From Streptomyces acidiscabies (lineage in GTDB: Bacteria; Actinomycetota; Actinomycetes; Streptomycetales; Streptomycetaceae), in NCBI RefSeq assembly GCF_020010905.1, contig NZ_JAGJBY010000002.1, forward strand, positions 1 through 64,000: 64,000 bases of DNA, written 5' to 3'. Shown piece by piece: positions 7,747 through 16,263 of this stretch. Both the position numbers and the translations under genes were made by a program. Position 1 is the first letter of the stretch; every line of letters starts with the position of its first letter. The notes under the pieces were generated by a model. The model saw only the letters and a program-made list of their open reading frames with translations, ran no database searches and had not been told where the DNA came from.

Positions 7747-10101
7747 ATGGCGGAGCTGACCGACGGAAATCGTGTCCTGGTGGCGGTGATCGCTGTCGTG
7801 GCGCTCGCCGCCCTGGTGGTCGCGGGTGTGCTGGTGCGCCAGGTACTGGCTGCCGGCGAGGGCACCGACAGCATGAAGAAGATCGCGGCGGCGGTCCAGG
7901 AAGGCGCGAACGCGTATCTCGCCAGGCAGTTGCGCACGCTCGGTGTATTCGCGGTGATCGTGTTCTTCCTGTTGATGTTGCTCCCCGCCGACGACTGGAA
8001 TCAACGGGCCGGAAGGTCGGCTTTCTTTCTGGTCGGCGCGGGGTTCTCGGCGGCCACCGGCTATATCGGCATGTGGCTCGCGGTGCGCAGCAATGTACGG
8101 GTCGCGGCGGCGGCCAGAGAAGCGACTCCGGCCGAGGGGGAGCCGGAAAAGGATCTCACCGCCGTATCTCATAAAGCGATGAAGATCGCATTCCGTACCG
8201 GCGGTGTGGTCGGCATGTTCACCGTCGGCCTCGGCCTGTTCGGTGCCTCCTGCGTCGTCCTCGTCTACGCGGCCGACGCCCCCAAGGTCCTGGAGGGCTT
8301 CGGCCTCGGCGCCGCTCTCATCGCCATGTTCATGAGGGTCGGCGGCGGCATCTTCACCAAGGCCGCCGATGTCGGCGCCGACCTGGTCGGCAAGGTCGAG
8401 AAGGGCATCCCGGAGGACGACCCCCGCAACGCCGCGACCATCGCCGACAACGTGGGCGACAACGTCGGCGACTGCGCGGGCATGGCCGCCGACCTCTTCG
8501 AGTCGTACGCCGTGACGCTGGTCGCCGCGCTGATCCTCGGCAAGGCCGCCTTCGGCGACGCGGGGCTCGCGTTCCCGCTGCTCGTCCCGGCGATCGGGGT
8601 GGTCACCGCCATGATCGGCATCTTCGCGGTGGCCCCCCGCCGCACCGACCGCAGCGGCATGAGCGCCATCAACCGCGGCTTCTTCATCTCGGCTGTGATC
8701 TCCCTCGCACTCGTCGCCGTCGCCGTCTTCGTCTACCTGCCGGGTTCGTACGGCGACCTGGACGGCGTCACCGACACCGCGATCAGCGGCCGGGGCGGCG
8801 ATCCGCGGATCCTCGCGCTGGTCGCCGTCGCGATCGGGATCGTGCTGGCCGCGCTCATCCAGCAGCTCACCGGCTACTTCACGGAGACCACCCGCAGGCC
8901 CGTGCAGGACATCGGCAAGACGTCCCTCACGGGCCCCGCGACGGTCGTCCTGGCCGGGATCTCCATCGGCCTCGAATCGGCCGTCTACACCGCCCTCCTG
9001 ATCGGCCTGGGGGTCTACGGCGCGTTCCTGCTCGGCGGTACGTCGATCATGCTCGCCCTGTTCGCGGTCGCGCTGGCCGGGACGGGGCTGCTGACGACCG
9101 TCGGCGTCATCGTCGCCATGGACACCTTCGGGCCCGTCTCCGACAACGCGCAGGGCATCGCGGAGATGTCCGGCGACGTCCAGGGCGCGGGCGCGCAGGT
9201 GCTCACCAACCTCGACGCCGTCGGCAACACCACCAAGGCCATCACCAAGGGCATCGCCATCGCCACCGCCGTACTCGCCGCCTCGGCGCTCTTCGGGTCG
9301 TACCGGGACGCCATCACCACGGGCGCGCGGGACGTCGGCGAGAAGCTCAGCGGGGATGGCGCGCCGATGAGCCTGATGATGGACATCTCGCAGCCCAACA
9401 ACCTCGTCGGGCTGATCGCCGGCGCGGCCGTCGTCTTCCTGTTCTCCGGGCTCGCGATCAACGCCGTGTCCCGGTCGGCCGGTTCGGTCGTCTACGAGGT
9501 GCGGCGGCAGTTCCGGGAGAGGCCCGGGATCATGGACTACACGGAGACACCCGAGTACGGCCGGGTCGTCGACATCTGTACCAAGGACGCGCTCAGAGAG
9601 TTGACGACGCCGGGTCTGCTCGCCGTCATGGCGCCCGTCTTCGTCGGGTTCACGCTCGGCGTCGGGGCGCTCGGCGCGTACCTCGCGGGGGCGATCGGGA
9701 CGGGCACGCTGATGGCCGTCTTCCTCGCGAACTCCGGGGGCGCCTGGGACAACGCCAAGAAGCTCGTCGAGGACGGCCACTACGGCGGCAAGGGCAGCGA
9801 GGCGCACGCCGCGACCGTCATCGGCGACACCGTCGGCGACCCCTTCAAGGACACCGCCGGGCCCGCCATCAACCCCCTGCTGAAGGTCATGAACCTCGTC
9901 TCCCTGCTGATCGCTCCCGCCGTGATCAAGTTCTCGTACGGCGCGGACAAGAGCGTCGGGATACGGGTGCTGATCTCGGTGCTGTCCCTCGCGGTGATCG
10001 TGGGCGCGGTGTACGTGTCCAAGCGGCGCGGGATCGCGGTGGGGGACGAGGAGGAGTCCGAGGAGGCGACAGGCGCGCACCATAGGGCGGCCGTTACGTA
10101 A
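7747..10101 (+). CDS. hppA: Membrane-bound proton-translocating pyrophosphatase
   Basis: A 784-residue polytopic membrane protein that couples hydrolysis of pyrophosphate to proton pumping. Diagnostic motifs are present: DVGADLVGKVEKGIPEDDPR and NVGDNVGDCAGMAADLFESY in the catalytic loop, and GDTVGDPFKDTAGPAINPLL with KVMNLVSLL near the C-terminus. The sequence GNTTKAITKG has Lys and Thr at the positions that distinguish K+-independent from K+-dependent enzymes, so a K+-independent H+-pump is expected. The ATG at 7747 follows a strong AAGGAGGACGA site. The approximately 180-bp leader contains a TACAAT hexamer at 7697-7702 that could be a -10 element. A terminator follows at 10127-10160. The soluble pyrophosphatase gene ppa is encoded far away at 57.4 kb. 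Confidence 0.97.
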   Translation: MAELTDGNRVLVAVIAVVALAALVVAGVLVRQVLAAGEGTDSMKKIAAAVQEGANAYLARQLRTLGVFAVIVFFLLMLLPADDWNQRAGRSAFFLVGAGFSAATGYIGMWLAVRSNVRVAAAAREATPAEGEPEKDLTAVSHKAMKIAFRTGGVVGMFTVGLGLFGASCVVLVYAADAPKVLEGFGLGAALIAMFMRVGGGIFTKAADVGADLVGKVEKGIPEDDPRNAATIADNVGDNVGDCAGMAADLFESYAVTLVAALILGKAAFGDAGLAFPLLVPAIGVVTAMIGIFAVAPRRTDRSGMSAINRGFFISAVISLALVAVAVFVYLPGSYGDLDGVTDTAISGRGGDPRILALVAVAIGIVLAALIQQLTGYFTETTRRPVQDIGKTSLTGPATVVLAGISIGLESAVYTALLIGLGVYGAFLLGGTSIMLALFAVALAGTGLLTTVGVIVAMDTFGPVSDNAQGIAEMSGDVQGAGAQVLTNLDAVGNTTKAITKGIAIATAVLAASALFGSYRDAITTGARDVGEKLSGDGAPMSLMMDISQPNNLVGLIAGAAVVFLFSGLAINAVSRSAGSVVYEVRRQFRERPGIMDYTETPEYGRVVDICTKDALRELTTPGLLAVMAPVFVGFTLGVGALGAYLAGAIGTGTLMAVFLANSGGAWDNAKKLVEDGHYGGKGSEAHAATVIGDTVGDPFKDTAGPAINPLLKVMNLVSLLIAPAVIKFSYGADKSVGIRVLISVLSLAVIVGAVYVSKRRGIAVGDEEESEEATGAHHRAAVT

Positions 10102-10126
10102 GTTCTGTACAGAACGTCGTCCCTAT

Positions 10127-10160
10127 AGGGCGGGCGGTCCGTGTGTGGGCCGCCCGCCCT
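10127..10160 (+). terminator. Hairpin terminator after hppA
   Basis: Inverted repeat AGGGCGGGCGG / CCGCCCGCCCT with a short GTGTGTG-containing loop, 26 bp after the hppA stop. A 14-bp perfect palindrome (GTTCTGTACAGAAC) lies just before it at 10102-10115. Confidence 0.8.
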
Positions 10161-10312
10161 TGCGCGCCGTGAGGCTTCTCTCCCGAGAGCGGGGGAGCGG
10201 GTGTGGGGGACAAAGGTCCCGATAGCCCCCTATAGAGGCCGCTCTCCCGACGGTGAGGGTCCGGTCGGCGTGTATGTTTCCGTGGCCGAGAGCCAAGGAA
10301 GGGACCGATCCG

Positions 10313-10960
10313 GTGAACAAGAAGCTTGCGGCCGCACTGTCCGGCGGTGCGGTCCTGATACTGACGCTGTCGGGTTGCAGCAACCAGAAGAACAACGAGG
10401 TCGACAAGGACCTCGTCGCCTGGGCCGGGAAGCTCTGCTCCGACATCCCCGCCCTCAAGGCCAAGATCGACACGGCCGGCGCCTCCATCCAGAAGGTCTC
10501 CACCAACGGCCTCCCGCCGAAGGAGGTCCAGCAGACGCTGTCCCTCGCCTTCCAGCAGCAGGCCGACGGCTACAAGGGGCTCGCCGACGCCATCAGCTCC
10601 GCCGGGGCGCCGCCCGGGGTCGAGAACGGCGCCACGAAGCAGCAGAACGCCGTCACGGCGCTCACCTCGCTGTCCACGTCGTACGCCGGGCTCAAGACCA
10701 AGACGGACGCGCTCGACACGAAGAGCGAGGCCAAGTTCTCCGTCGGGCTCGAAGCGGTGGCCTCCGACCTGAAGACGCTCAAGACCAGCGACACGGCGCT
10801 GACGGACCTGGAGACCGGGGACGTCAAGCGGGCGATGGTCGAACAGGACACCTGCAAGCAGACGGCGGCACCCTCGGCGCCGGCCGACGCGGGAACGCCC
10901 TCGGCTCCGGCGGCCTCGCCGTCGCCGTCGGGGTCCGCGACGGGTGCGGCCAAGGGGTAG
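10313..10960 (+). CDS. Small secreted lipoprotein, function unknown
   Basis: A 215-residue lipoprotein. From the GTG at 10313 the N-terminus reads as a lipoprotein signal: NKK, a hydrophobic stretch, then the lipobox LSGC at residues 19-22. The mature part is predicted to be mostly helical (repeated K/D-spaced heptad-like segments such as ALKAKIDTAGASIQKV) and ends in an Ala/Pro/Ser-rich, low-complexity tail. An AAGGAAGGGA tract about 10 bp upstream supports the start. It sits between hppA and a methyltransferase gene. I recognise no domain with a known activity; the helical repeats are reminiscent of small extracytoplasmic proteins found throughout Streptomyces. Confidence 0.8.
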   Translation: MNKKLAAALSGGAVLILTLSGCSNQKNNEVDKDLVAWAGKLCSDIPALKAKIDTAGASIQKVSTNGLPPKEVQQTLSLAFQQQADGYKGLADAISSAGAPPGVENGATKQQNAVTALTSLSTSYAGLKTKTDALDTKSEAKFSVGLEAVASDLKTLKTSDTALTDLETGDVKRAMVEQDTCKQTAAPSAPADAGTPSAPAASPSPSGSATGAAKG

Positions 10961-10996
10961 CCGCCCCCGCGCGTGCGTACGGGGGACAATGAGCGG

Positions 10997-12523
10997 GTGA
11001 GTGAAGTCACCCCCTCCCCGCTGCCCTCGTCCGACCACGTCGATGTGACCGTCCGGCTGCGGGAGGCGCTGCTCGCGGCCTCCTTCACCGCCGACGGGCT
11101 CCTCGACCTGCTCGGCGCCCCCGCATACACGGCGCTGGCCCGCAGCGAGACGGTGCCCGCCCTGCGCGCGACACGCGGCGACACGCCGCTGGAGGCCCTC
11201 GTACGGCTCTTCCTGTTGCAGCGGACCGTGCCCCACGCGCGCGTGGCCAGCGTCCTGCCGGTGGACGCGTGCGTCGAGAGCGGCTGGCTCACGCGCGCGG
11301 GCGACACGGTCGCGGCGACCGTCGACGTACGGCCCTACGGCGGGCCCGACGGCGAGGACTGGTTCGTCGTGTCCGACCTCGGGTGCGCGGTCGGCGGGGC
11401 GGGCGGCATCGGGAAGCGGGCCGACGCCGGTGTCGTCCTCGGCGTCGGCGGCGCCTCCACGACGCTCGCCGGGATCACCGTCCGCACGCCCGTCGGCGCC
11501 GCGCTCGACCTCGGCACCGGGTCCGGCATCCAGGCCCTGCACGCCGCCCGGCACGCCACGCGCGTGACGGCCACCGACCTCAACCCGCGCGCGCTGCACA
11601 TCACCGCCCTCACGCTCGCCCTGTCCGGCGCCCCGGCGGCCGACCTGCGCGCGGGCTCGCTGTACGAGCCGCTGCGCGACGACGAGTCGTACGACCTGAT
11701 CGTCTCCAACCCGCCCTTCGTGATCTCCCCGGGCGCGCGCCTGACGTACCGGGACGGCGGGATGGGCGGCGACGACCTGTGCCGCGCGCTCGTCCAGGGC
11801 GCGGGCGTGCGGCTGAACGAGGGCGGGTACGCGCAGTTCCTCGCCAACTGGCAGCACGTCGAGGGCGAGGACTGGCAGGACCGGCTGCGCTCGTGGATCC
11901 CGCGCGGGTGCGACGCGTGGGTCGTCCAGCGCGAGGTCCAGGACGTCACCCAGTACGCCGAACTGTGGCTGCGCGACGCCGGGGACCACCGGGACGATCC
12001 GACGGCCTACGAGGCGCGCTACGACGCCTGGCTGGACGAGTTCGAGGCGCGCAAGGTGAAGGCCGTCGGGTTCGGGTGGATCACCCTGCGCAAGGCCGCC
12101 GCCGCCGAGCCGTCCGTCACCGTCGAGGAGTGGCCGCACTCCGTCGAGCAGCCCCTCGGGGACGCGATCCGCGCCCACTTCGACCGCGTCGACTACCTCC
12201 GCGCCCACGACGACGCGGCCCTCCTCGCCGCGCGGTTCAAGCTGGCCGCCGAGGTCGTCCAGGAACAGGTCGGCCTGCCCGGCGCCGAGGACCCCGAACA
12301 CGTCGTCCTGCGCCAGCACCGGGGCATGCGCCGGGCCACCAAGGTCGACACCGTCGGCGCCGGGTTCGCGGGCGTGTGCGACGGCTCGCTGGCCGCCGGC
12401 GTGATCCTCGACGCGATCGCCCAGCTCCTCGGCGAGGACCAGGTCGTCCTGCGCGACCGCACGCCCGCGCAGATCCGGATGCTGGTGGAGCAGGGGTTCC
12501 TGGAGCCGGTGGCCGGGGACTGA
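10997..12523 (+). CDS. Class I SAM-dependent methyltransferase (HemK-like NPPF motif)
   Basis: A 508-residue protein with a central Rossmann methyltransferase fold: motif I ALDLGTGSGIQALHAA near residues 170-185, the acidic motif II (VTATDLNPRALHI) and motif IV NPPF (SNPPFVISP), which is typical of enzymes that methylate a planar amide or amine nitrogen (HemK/PrmC, RlmF-type). The N-terminal domain (about 1-150) and C-terminal domain (about 330-508) match the architecture of actinobacterial proteins annotated only as methyltransferases; the substrate (ribosomal protein, release factor, RNA or DNA) is not evident. GTG at 10997 was chosen for its GGGGGAC upstream; a GTG at 10973 is possible. 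It is followed, after about 230 bp, by a small membrane protein gene. Confidence 0.87.
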   Translation: MSEVTPSPLPSSDHVDVTVRLREALLAASFTADGLLDLLGAPAYTALARSETVPALRATRGDTPLEALVRLFLLQRTVPHARVASVLPVDACVESGWLTRAGDTVAATVDVRPYGGPDGEDWFVVSDLGCAVGGAGGIGKRADAGVVLGVGGASTTLAGITVRTPVGAALDLGTGSGIQALHAARHATRVTATDLNPRALHITALTLALSGAPAADLRAGSLYEPLRDDESYDLIVSNPPFVISPGARLTYRDGGMGGDDLCRALVQGAGVRLNEGGYAQFLANWQHVEGEDWQDRLRSWIPRGCDAWVVQREVQDVTQYAELWLRDAGDHRDDPTAYEARYDAWLDEFEARKVKAVGFGWITLRKAAAAEPSVTVEEWPHSVEQPLGDAIRAHFDRVDYLRAHDDAALLAARFKLAAEVVQEQVGLPGAEDPEHVVLRQHRGMRRATKVDTVGAGFAGVCDGSLAAGVILDAIAQLLGEDQVVLRDRTPAQIRMLVEQGFLEPVAGD

Positions 12524-12752
12524 GGCGGGGCGCTCGGCCTCGGCTGCGGCCCGCGCGCGGAAGTCGGCCGGAAAGGCACCCGCGCGCGGGTGGTGTGTGC
12601 CCGGCGTGTGCGTCGGTGCGCCGGGGTTCCCTCCGGGTCCGAGGGAGCGTCCGAGCGGTGTTCACCTGAGGTTCGCCGGGGTGCCGTCCGGGCGTGGCAG
12701 GGTCCGGCGCAGCCGCACGCGCGTGCGGGGCGACGAGGGGGCGTGGACGGGC

Positions 12753-12950
12753 ATGGAGAGTGGGCCGGCGATCTTCGCGGGGGCGGTGTTCGCGCTGTTC
12801 GGGGGCGGGTTGTTGGTGTGGACGACCGTACGCGCGCGCCAGCGGCAGCCGGTCGCCCAGGGGGTCGGGCAAGGGGTCGCGGTGACGTTCGCCACGGCCG
12901 CCGCCGTGGCGTCGCTGGCCGTCGCGGCGTGGTGCCTCACGCGGGTCTGA
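12753..12950 (+). CDS. Small two-helix membrane protein, hypothetical
   Basis: A 65-residue protein starting MESGPAIFAGAVFALFGGG. Two hydrophobic helices (about residues 6-22 and 42-62) are joined by a short basic loop (TVRARQRQP). The reading frame extends upstream to 12597, but that part is Arg/Pro-rich and lacks a plausible ribosome site, so the ATG at 12753 is preferred. It lies between the methyltransferase and topA genes on the same strand. I do not recognise a family. The gene could be spurious, but its composition switches sharply to membrane-like at the chosen start. Confidence 0.5.
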   Translation: MESGPAIFAGAVFALFGGGLLVWTTVRARQRQPVAQGVGQGVAVTFATAAAVASLAVAAWCLTRV

Positions 12951-13221
12951 GCGCGCGCACGGTGCGGCGCGGGGTCACCGCGCGCGGGAGCGCCGTACCG
13001 GACGACGGGGCGGGGCGGCGGTGGCCGTCCTGAATACGTCGGTCGGCACTCCGGGCGGCAGGAATGGCGGTAGTCGGGTTACCGTTCGAGTGGCCGTTGC
13101 GGGCTTTTCCCGTTTGACACGGGGGCGGGAGGTACCGTCACACTCCGCAGCGTCACCATGACCGTGCCCCGGGACGAAGCCTGGGGAGGCCCCCAGCGTC
13201 GATCCGGAGAGAAGAGCGAAG

Positions 13222-16062
13222 TTGTCCCCGACAAGCGAGACCGCGAAGGGCGGCAGGCGACTCGTCATCGTCGAGTCGCCCGCCAAGGCGAAGACGATCA
13301 AGGGCTATCTCGGCCCCGGATACATCGTCGAGGCCAGCGTCGGGCACATCCGCGACCTTCCGAGCGGCGCCGCCGAGGTGCCGGAGAAGTACACCGGCGA
13401 GGTGCGCCGCCTCGGCGTGGACGTCGAGAACGACTTCCAGCCCATCTATGTGATCAACGCCGACAAGCGCGCGCAGGTCAAGAAGTTGAAGGACCTCCTC
13501 AAGGAGTCCGACGAACTCTTCCTGGCCACCGATGAGGACCGCGAGGGCGAGGCCATCGCGTGGCACCTCCAGCAGGTCCTCAAGCCGACGATCCCGGTCA
13601 AGCGGATGGTCTTCCACGAGATCACCAAGGACGCGATCCGGGCCGCCGTCGCCAACCCGCGCCAGCTCAACCAGAAGCTCGTCGACGCCCAGGAGACCCG
13701 CCGCATCCTCGACCGCCTCTACGGCTACGAGGTCTCGCCGGTCCTGTGGAAGAAGGTCATGCCGAAGCTGTCGGCGGGCCGCGTCCAGTCCGTCGCGACA
13801 CGACTCGTGGTCGAGCGGGAACGCGAGCGCATCGCTTTTCGTTCTGCTGAGTACTGGGACCTGACGGGGACCTTCGCGACCGGCCGCGCCGGGGACTCGT
13901 CGGACCCGTCGTCGCTGGTCGCCCGCCTCCAGACCGTCGACGGCAGGCGGGTCGCGCAGGGCCGCGACTTCGACTCCCTGGGACAACTCAAGAGCGAGCA
14001 GATCCTCCACCTCGACGAGGCGAACGCCCGCGCCCTGGCCGCCGCCCTGGAAGAGACCCGGTTCGCCGTCCGGTCGGTCGAGTCCAAGCCGTACCGCCGC
14101 TCGCCGTACGCCCCCTTCCGCACGACGACCCTCCAGCAGGAGGCCAGCCGCAAGCTCGGCTTCGGCGCGAAGGCGACCATGCAGGTGGCGCAGAAGCTGT
14201 ACGAGAACGGCTTCATCACCTACATGCGTACGGACTCGACGACCCTCAGCGACACGGCGATCAACGCGGCCCGCGCGCAGGTCACGCAGCTCTACGGCGC
14301 CGACTACCTCCCCTCCGCCCCGCGCACGTACGCCGGCAAGGTCAAGAACGCGCAGGAGGCGCACGAGGCGATCCGCCCCTCGGGTGATCGTTTCCGCACC
14401 CCCGCGGAGACGGGCCTGACCGGCGACCAGTTCCGCCTCTACGAGCTGATCTGGAAGCGCACGGTCGCCTCCCAGATGAAGGACGCCACCGGCAACAGCG
14501 TCACCGTCAAGATCGGCGGCACCGCTGCCGACGGCCGGGACGTCGAGTTCACCGCCTCCGGCAAGACGATCACCTTCCACGGCTTCCTGAAGGCGTACGT
14601 CGAGGGCGCGGACGACCCGAACGCCGAACTGGACGACCGCGAGCGGCGCCTCCCGCAGGTCACCGAGGGCGACCCGCTGACCGCAGAGGAGATCACGGTC
14701 GACGGGCACGCGACGAAGCCTCCGGCGCGCTACACCGAGGCGTCTCTCGTCAAGGAGCTCGAAGAGCGCGAGATCGGCCGCCCGTCGACGTACGCGTCGA
14801 TCATCGGGACCATCCTCGACCGTGGCTACGTCTTCAAGAAGGGCACGGCGCTCGTCCCGTCGTTCCTGTCCTTCGCCGTCGTCAACCTCCTGGAGAAGCA
14901 CTTCGGGCGGCTCGTCGACTACGACTTCACCGCCCGGATGGAGGACGACCTCGACCGCATCGCGCGCGGCGAGGCGAAGTCCGTGCCGTGGCTCAAGCGG
15001 TTCTACTTCGGCGAGGGCACCGGCGCGGCGGGCGGAGCGGCCGACGCGGGCAACGGCGACGGTGACCACCTCGGCGGGCTCAAGGAGCTGGTGACCGACC
15101 TCGGCGCGATCGATGCGCGCGAGGTGTCGTCGTTCCCCGTCGGCAGCGGGATCGTCCTGCGGGTCGGGCGGTACGGGCCGTACATCGAGCGCGGGGAGAA
15201 GGACGCCGAGGGGCACCAGCGCGCGGACATCCCCGAGGACCTCGCGCCGGACGAGCTGTCCGTCGAGATGGCCGAGGAACTCCTCGCGAAGCCCTCCGGG
15301 GACTTCGAGCTGGGCACCGACCCCGTCTCCGGGCACCAGATCATCGCGCGGGACGGCCGGTACGGGCCGTACGTCACCGAGGTGCTGCCCGAGGGGACGC
15401 CGAAGACCGGGAAGAACGCGGTCAAGCCGCGCACCGCCTCGCTCTTCAAGTCGATGGCCCTCGACACGGTCACCCTCGATGACGCGCTCAAGCTGATGTC
15501 CCTCCCGCGCGTGGTGGGCGCCGACGCCGAGGGCGTCGAGATCACCGCGCAGAACGGGCGCTACGGGCCGTACCTCAAGAAGGGCACCGACTCGCGGTCC
15601 CTCCAGACCGAGGACCAGCTCTTCACGATCACCCTCGAAGAGGCGCTGGAGATCTACTCCCAGCCCAAGCAGCGGGGGCGTGCCGCCGCCAAGCCGCCGC
15701 TGAAGGAGCTCGGCGCGGACCCCGTCAGCGGGAAGCCCGTCGTCGTCAAGGACGGCCGGTTCGGGCCGTACGTCACCGACGGGGAGACCAACGCGACGCT
15801 GCGGTCCGGCGACAGCGTCGAGGAGATCACCCCCGAGCGCGGCTATGAACTCCTCGCGGAGAAGCGGGCGAAGGCGCCGGTGAAGAAGACCGCGAAGAAG
15901 GCGCCCGCCAAGAAGGCTCCGGCTAAGAAGGCGGCGGCGACGAAGACGGCTGCCGCGAAGAAGACGGCGGCCAAGAAGACGACCACCGCGAAGAAGACGG
16001 CGACGGCTGCGACGGCTGCGGCGAAGAAGAGCGCTGCTTCCCGGGCGGCTGCGGAGGACTGA
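13222..16062 (+). CDS. topA: DNA topoisomerase I with lysine-rich C-terminal tail
   Basis: A 946-residue type IA topoisomerase that relaxes negative supercoils. The TOPRIM domain is at the N-terminus (LVIVESPAKAKTIKGYLG, with DEDREGEAIAWHL carrying the metal-binding acidic residues). The catalytic tyrosine is Tyr334 in GFITYMRTDSTTLS. Several repeated C-terminal modules (GRYGPYIERGE, GRYGPYVTEVL, GRYGPYLKKGT, GRFGPYVTDGE) replace the zinc fingers of the E. coli enzyme. The last 60 residues are an AKKAPAKKA-type lysine/alanine tail, typical of actinobacterial TopA and known to aid processivity and DNA binding. The start is a TTG preceded by GGAGAGAAGAG. Upstream DNA (13100-13221) must hold the promoter, which is supercoiling-sensitive in Streptomyces. 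Confidence 0.97.
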   Translation: MSPTSETAKGGRRLVIVESPAKAKTIKGYLGPGYIVEASVGHIRDLPSGAAEVPEKYTGEVRRLGVDVENDFQPIYVINADKRAQVKKLKDLLKESDELFLATDEDREGEAIAWHLQQVLKPTIPVKRMVFHEITKDAIRAAVANPRQLNQKLVDAQETRRILDRLYGYEVSPVLWKKVMPKLSAGRVQSVATRLVVERERERIAFRSAEYWDLTGTFATGRAGDSSDPSSLVARLQTVDGRRVAQGRDFDSLGQLKSEQILHLDEANARALAAALEETRFAVRSVESKPYRRSPYAPFRTTTLQQEASRKLGFGAKATMQVAQKLYENGFITYMRTDSTTLSDTAINAARAQVTQLYGADYLPSAPRTYAGKVKNAQEAHEAIRPSGDRFRTPAETGLTGDQFRLYELIWKRTVASQMKDATGNSVTVKIGGTAADGRDVEFTASGKTITFHGFLKAYVEGADDPNAELDDRERRLPQVTEGDPLTAEEITVDGHATKPPARYTEASLVKELEEREIGRPSTYASIIGTILDRGYVFKKGTALVPSFLSFAVVNLLEKHFGRLVDYDFTARMEDDLDRIARGEAKSVPWLKRFYFGEGTGAAGGAADAGNGDGDHLGGLKELVTDLGAIDAREVSSFPVGSGIVLRVGRYGPYIERGEKDAEGHQRADIPEDLAPDELSVEMAEELLAKPSGDFELGTDPVSGHQIIARDGRYGPYVTEVLPEGTPKTGKNAVKPRTASLFKSMALDTVTLDDALKLMSLPRVVGADAEGVEITAQNGRYGPYLKKGTDSRSLQTEDQLFTITLEEALEIYSQPKQRGRAAAKPPLKELGADPVSGKPVVVKDGRFGPYVTDGETNATLRSGDSVEEITPERGYELLAEKRAKAPVKKTAKKAPAKKAPAKKAAATKTAAAKKTAAKKTTTAKKTATAATAAAKKSAASRAAAED

Positions 16063-16120
16063 GCGAGGGACAGGGTCCCGTGTCGCGCCGAGGGTGGCGT
16101 GGCGCGGGGCTCTGTCGTTT

Positions 16121-16155
16121 CCGGGTGCCGGGTGCCGGGTGCCGGGTGCCGGGTC
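16121..16155 (+). repeat. 7-bp tandem repeat (CCGGGTG)x5 downstream of topA
   Basis: Four exact CCGGGTG units followed by CCGGGTC, in the 200-bp gap between topA and the MFS-tmk gene. It is probably a slippage tract; no gene is supported in this gap. Confidence 0.8.
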
Positions 16156-16263
16156 GGGGTGCGGGGGAGTGGTGGGGTTTTGGTGCGGGTTCGGTGGGGG
16201 CCGAGGTCGGGCGAGAGTGGTCGTATGGGGTGGGCTGTCAGTGGGGGCGGATAGGCTGAAAGC

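Noticed and set aside
10102..10115. Palindrome GTTCTGTACAGAAC right after hppA
   Set aside because: It follows the stop codon and sits before a terminator, so an operator role for the downstream lipoprotein gene (more than 200 bp away) is unlikely.
10094..12319. 741-residue minus-strand frame over the lipoprotein and methyltransferase genes
   Set aside because: Composition is Arg/Gly/Val-rich low complexity with no domain; the plus-strand methyltransferase has clear motifs.
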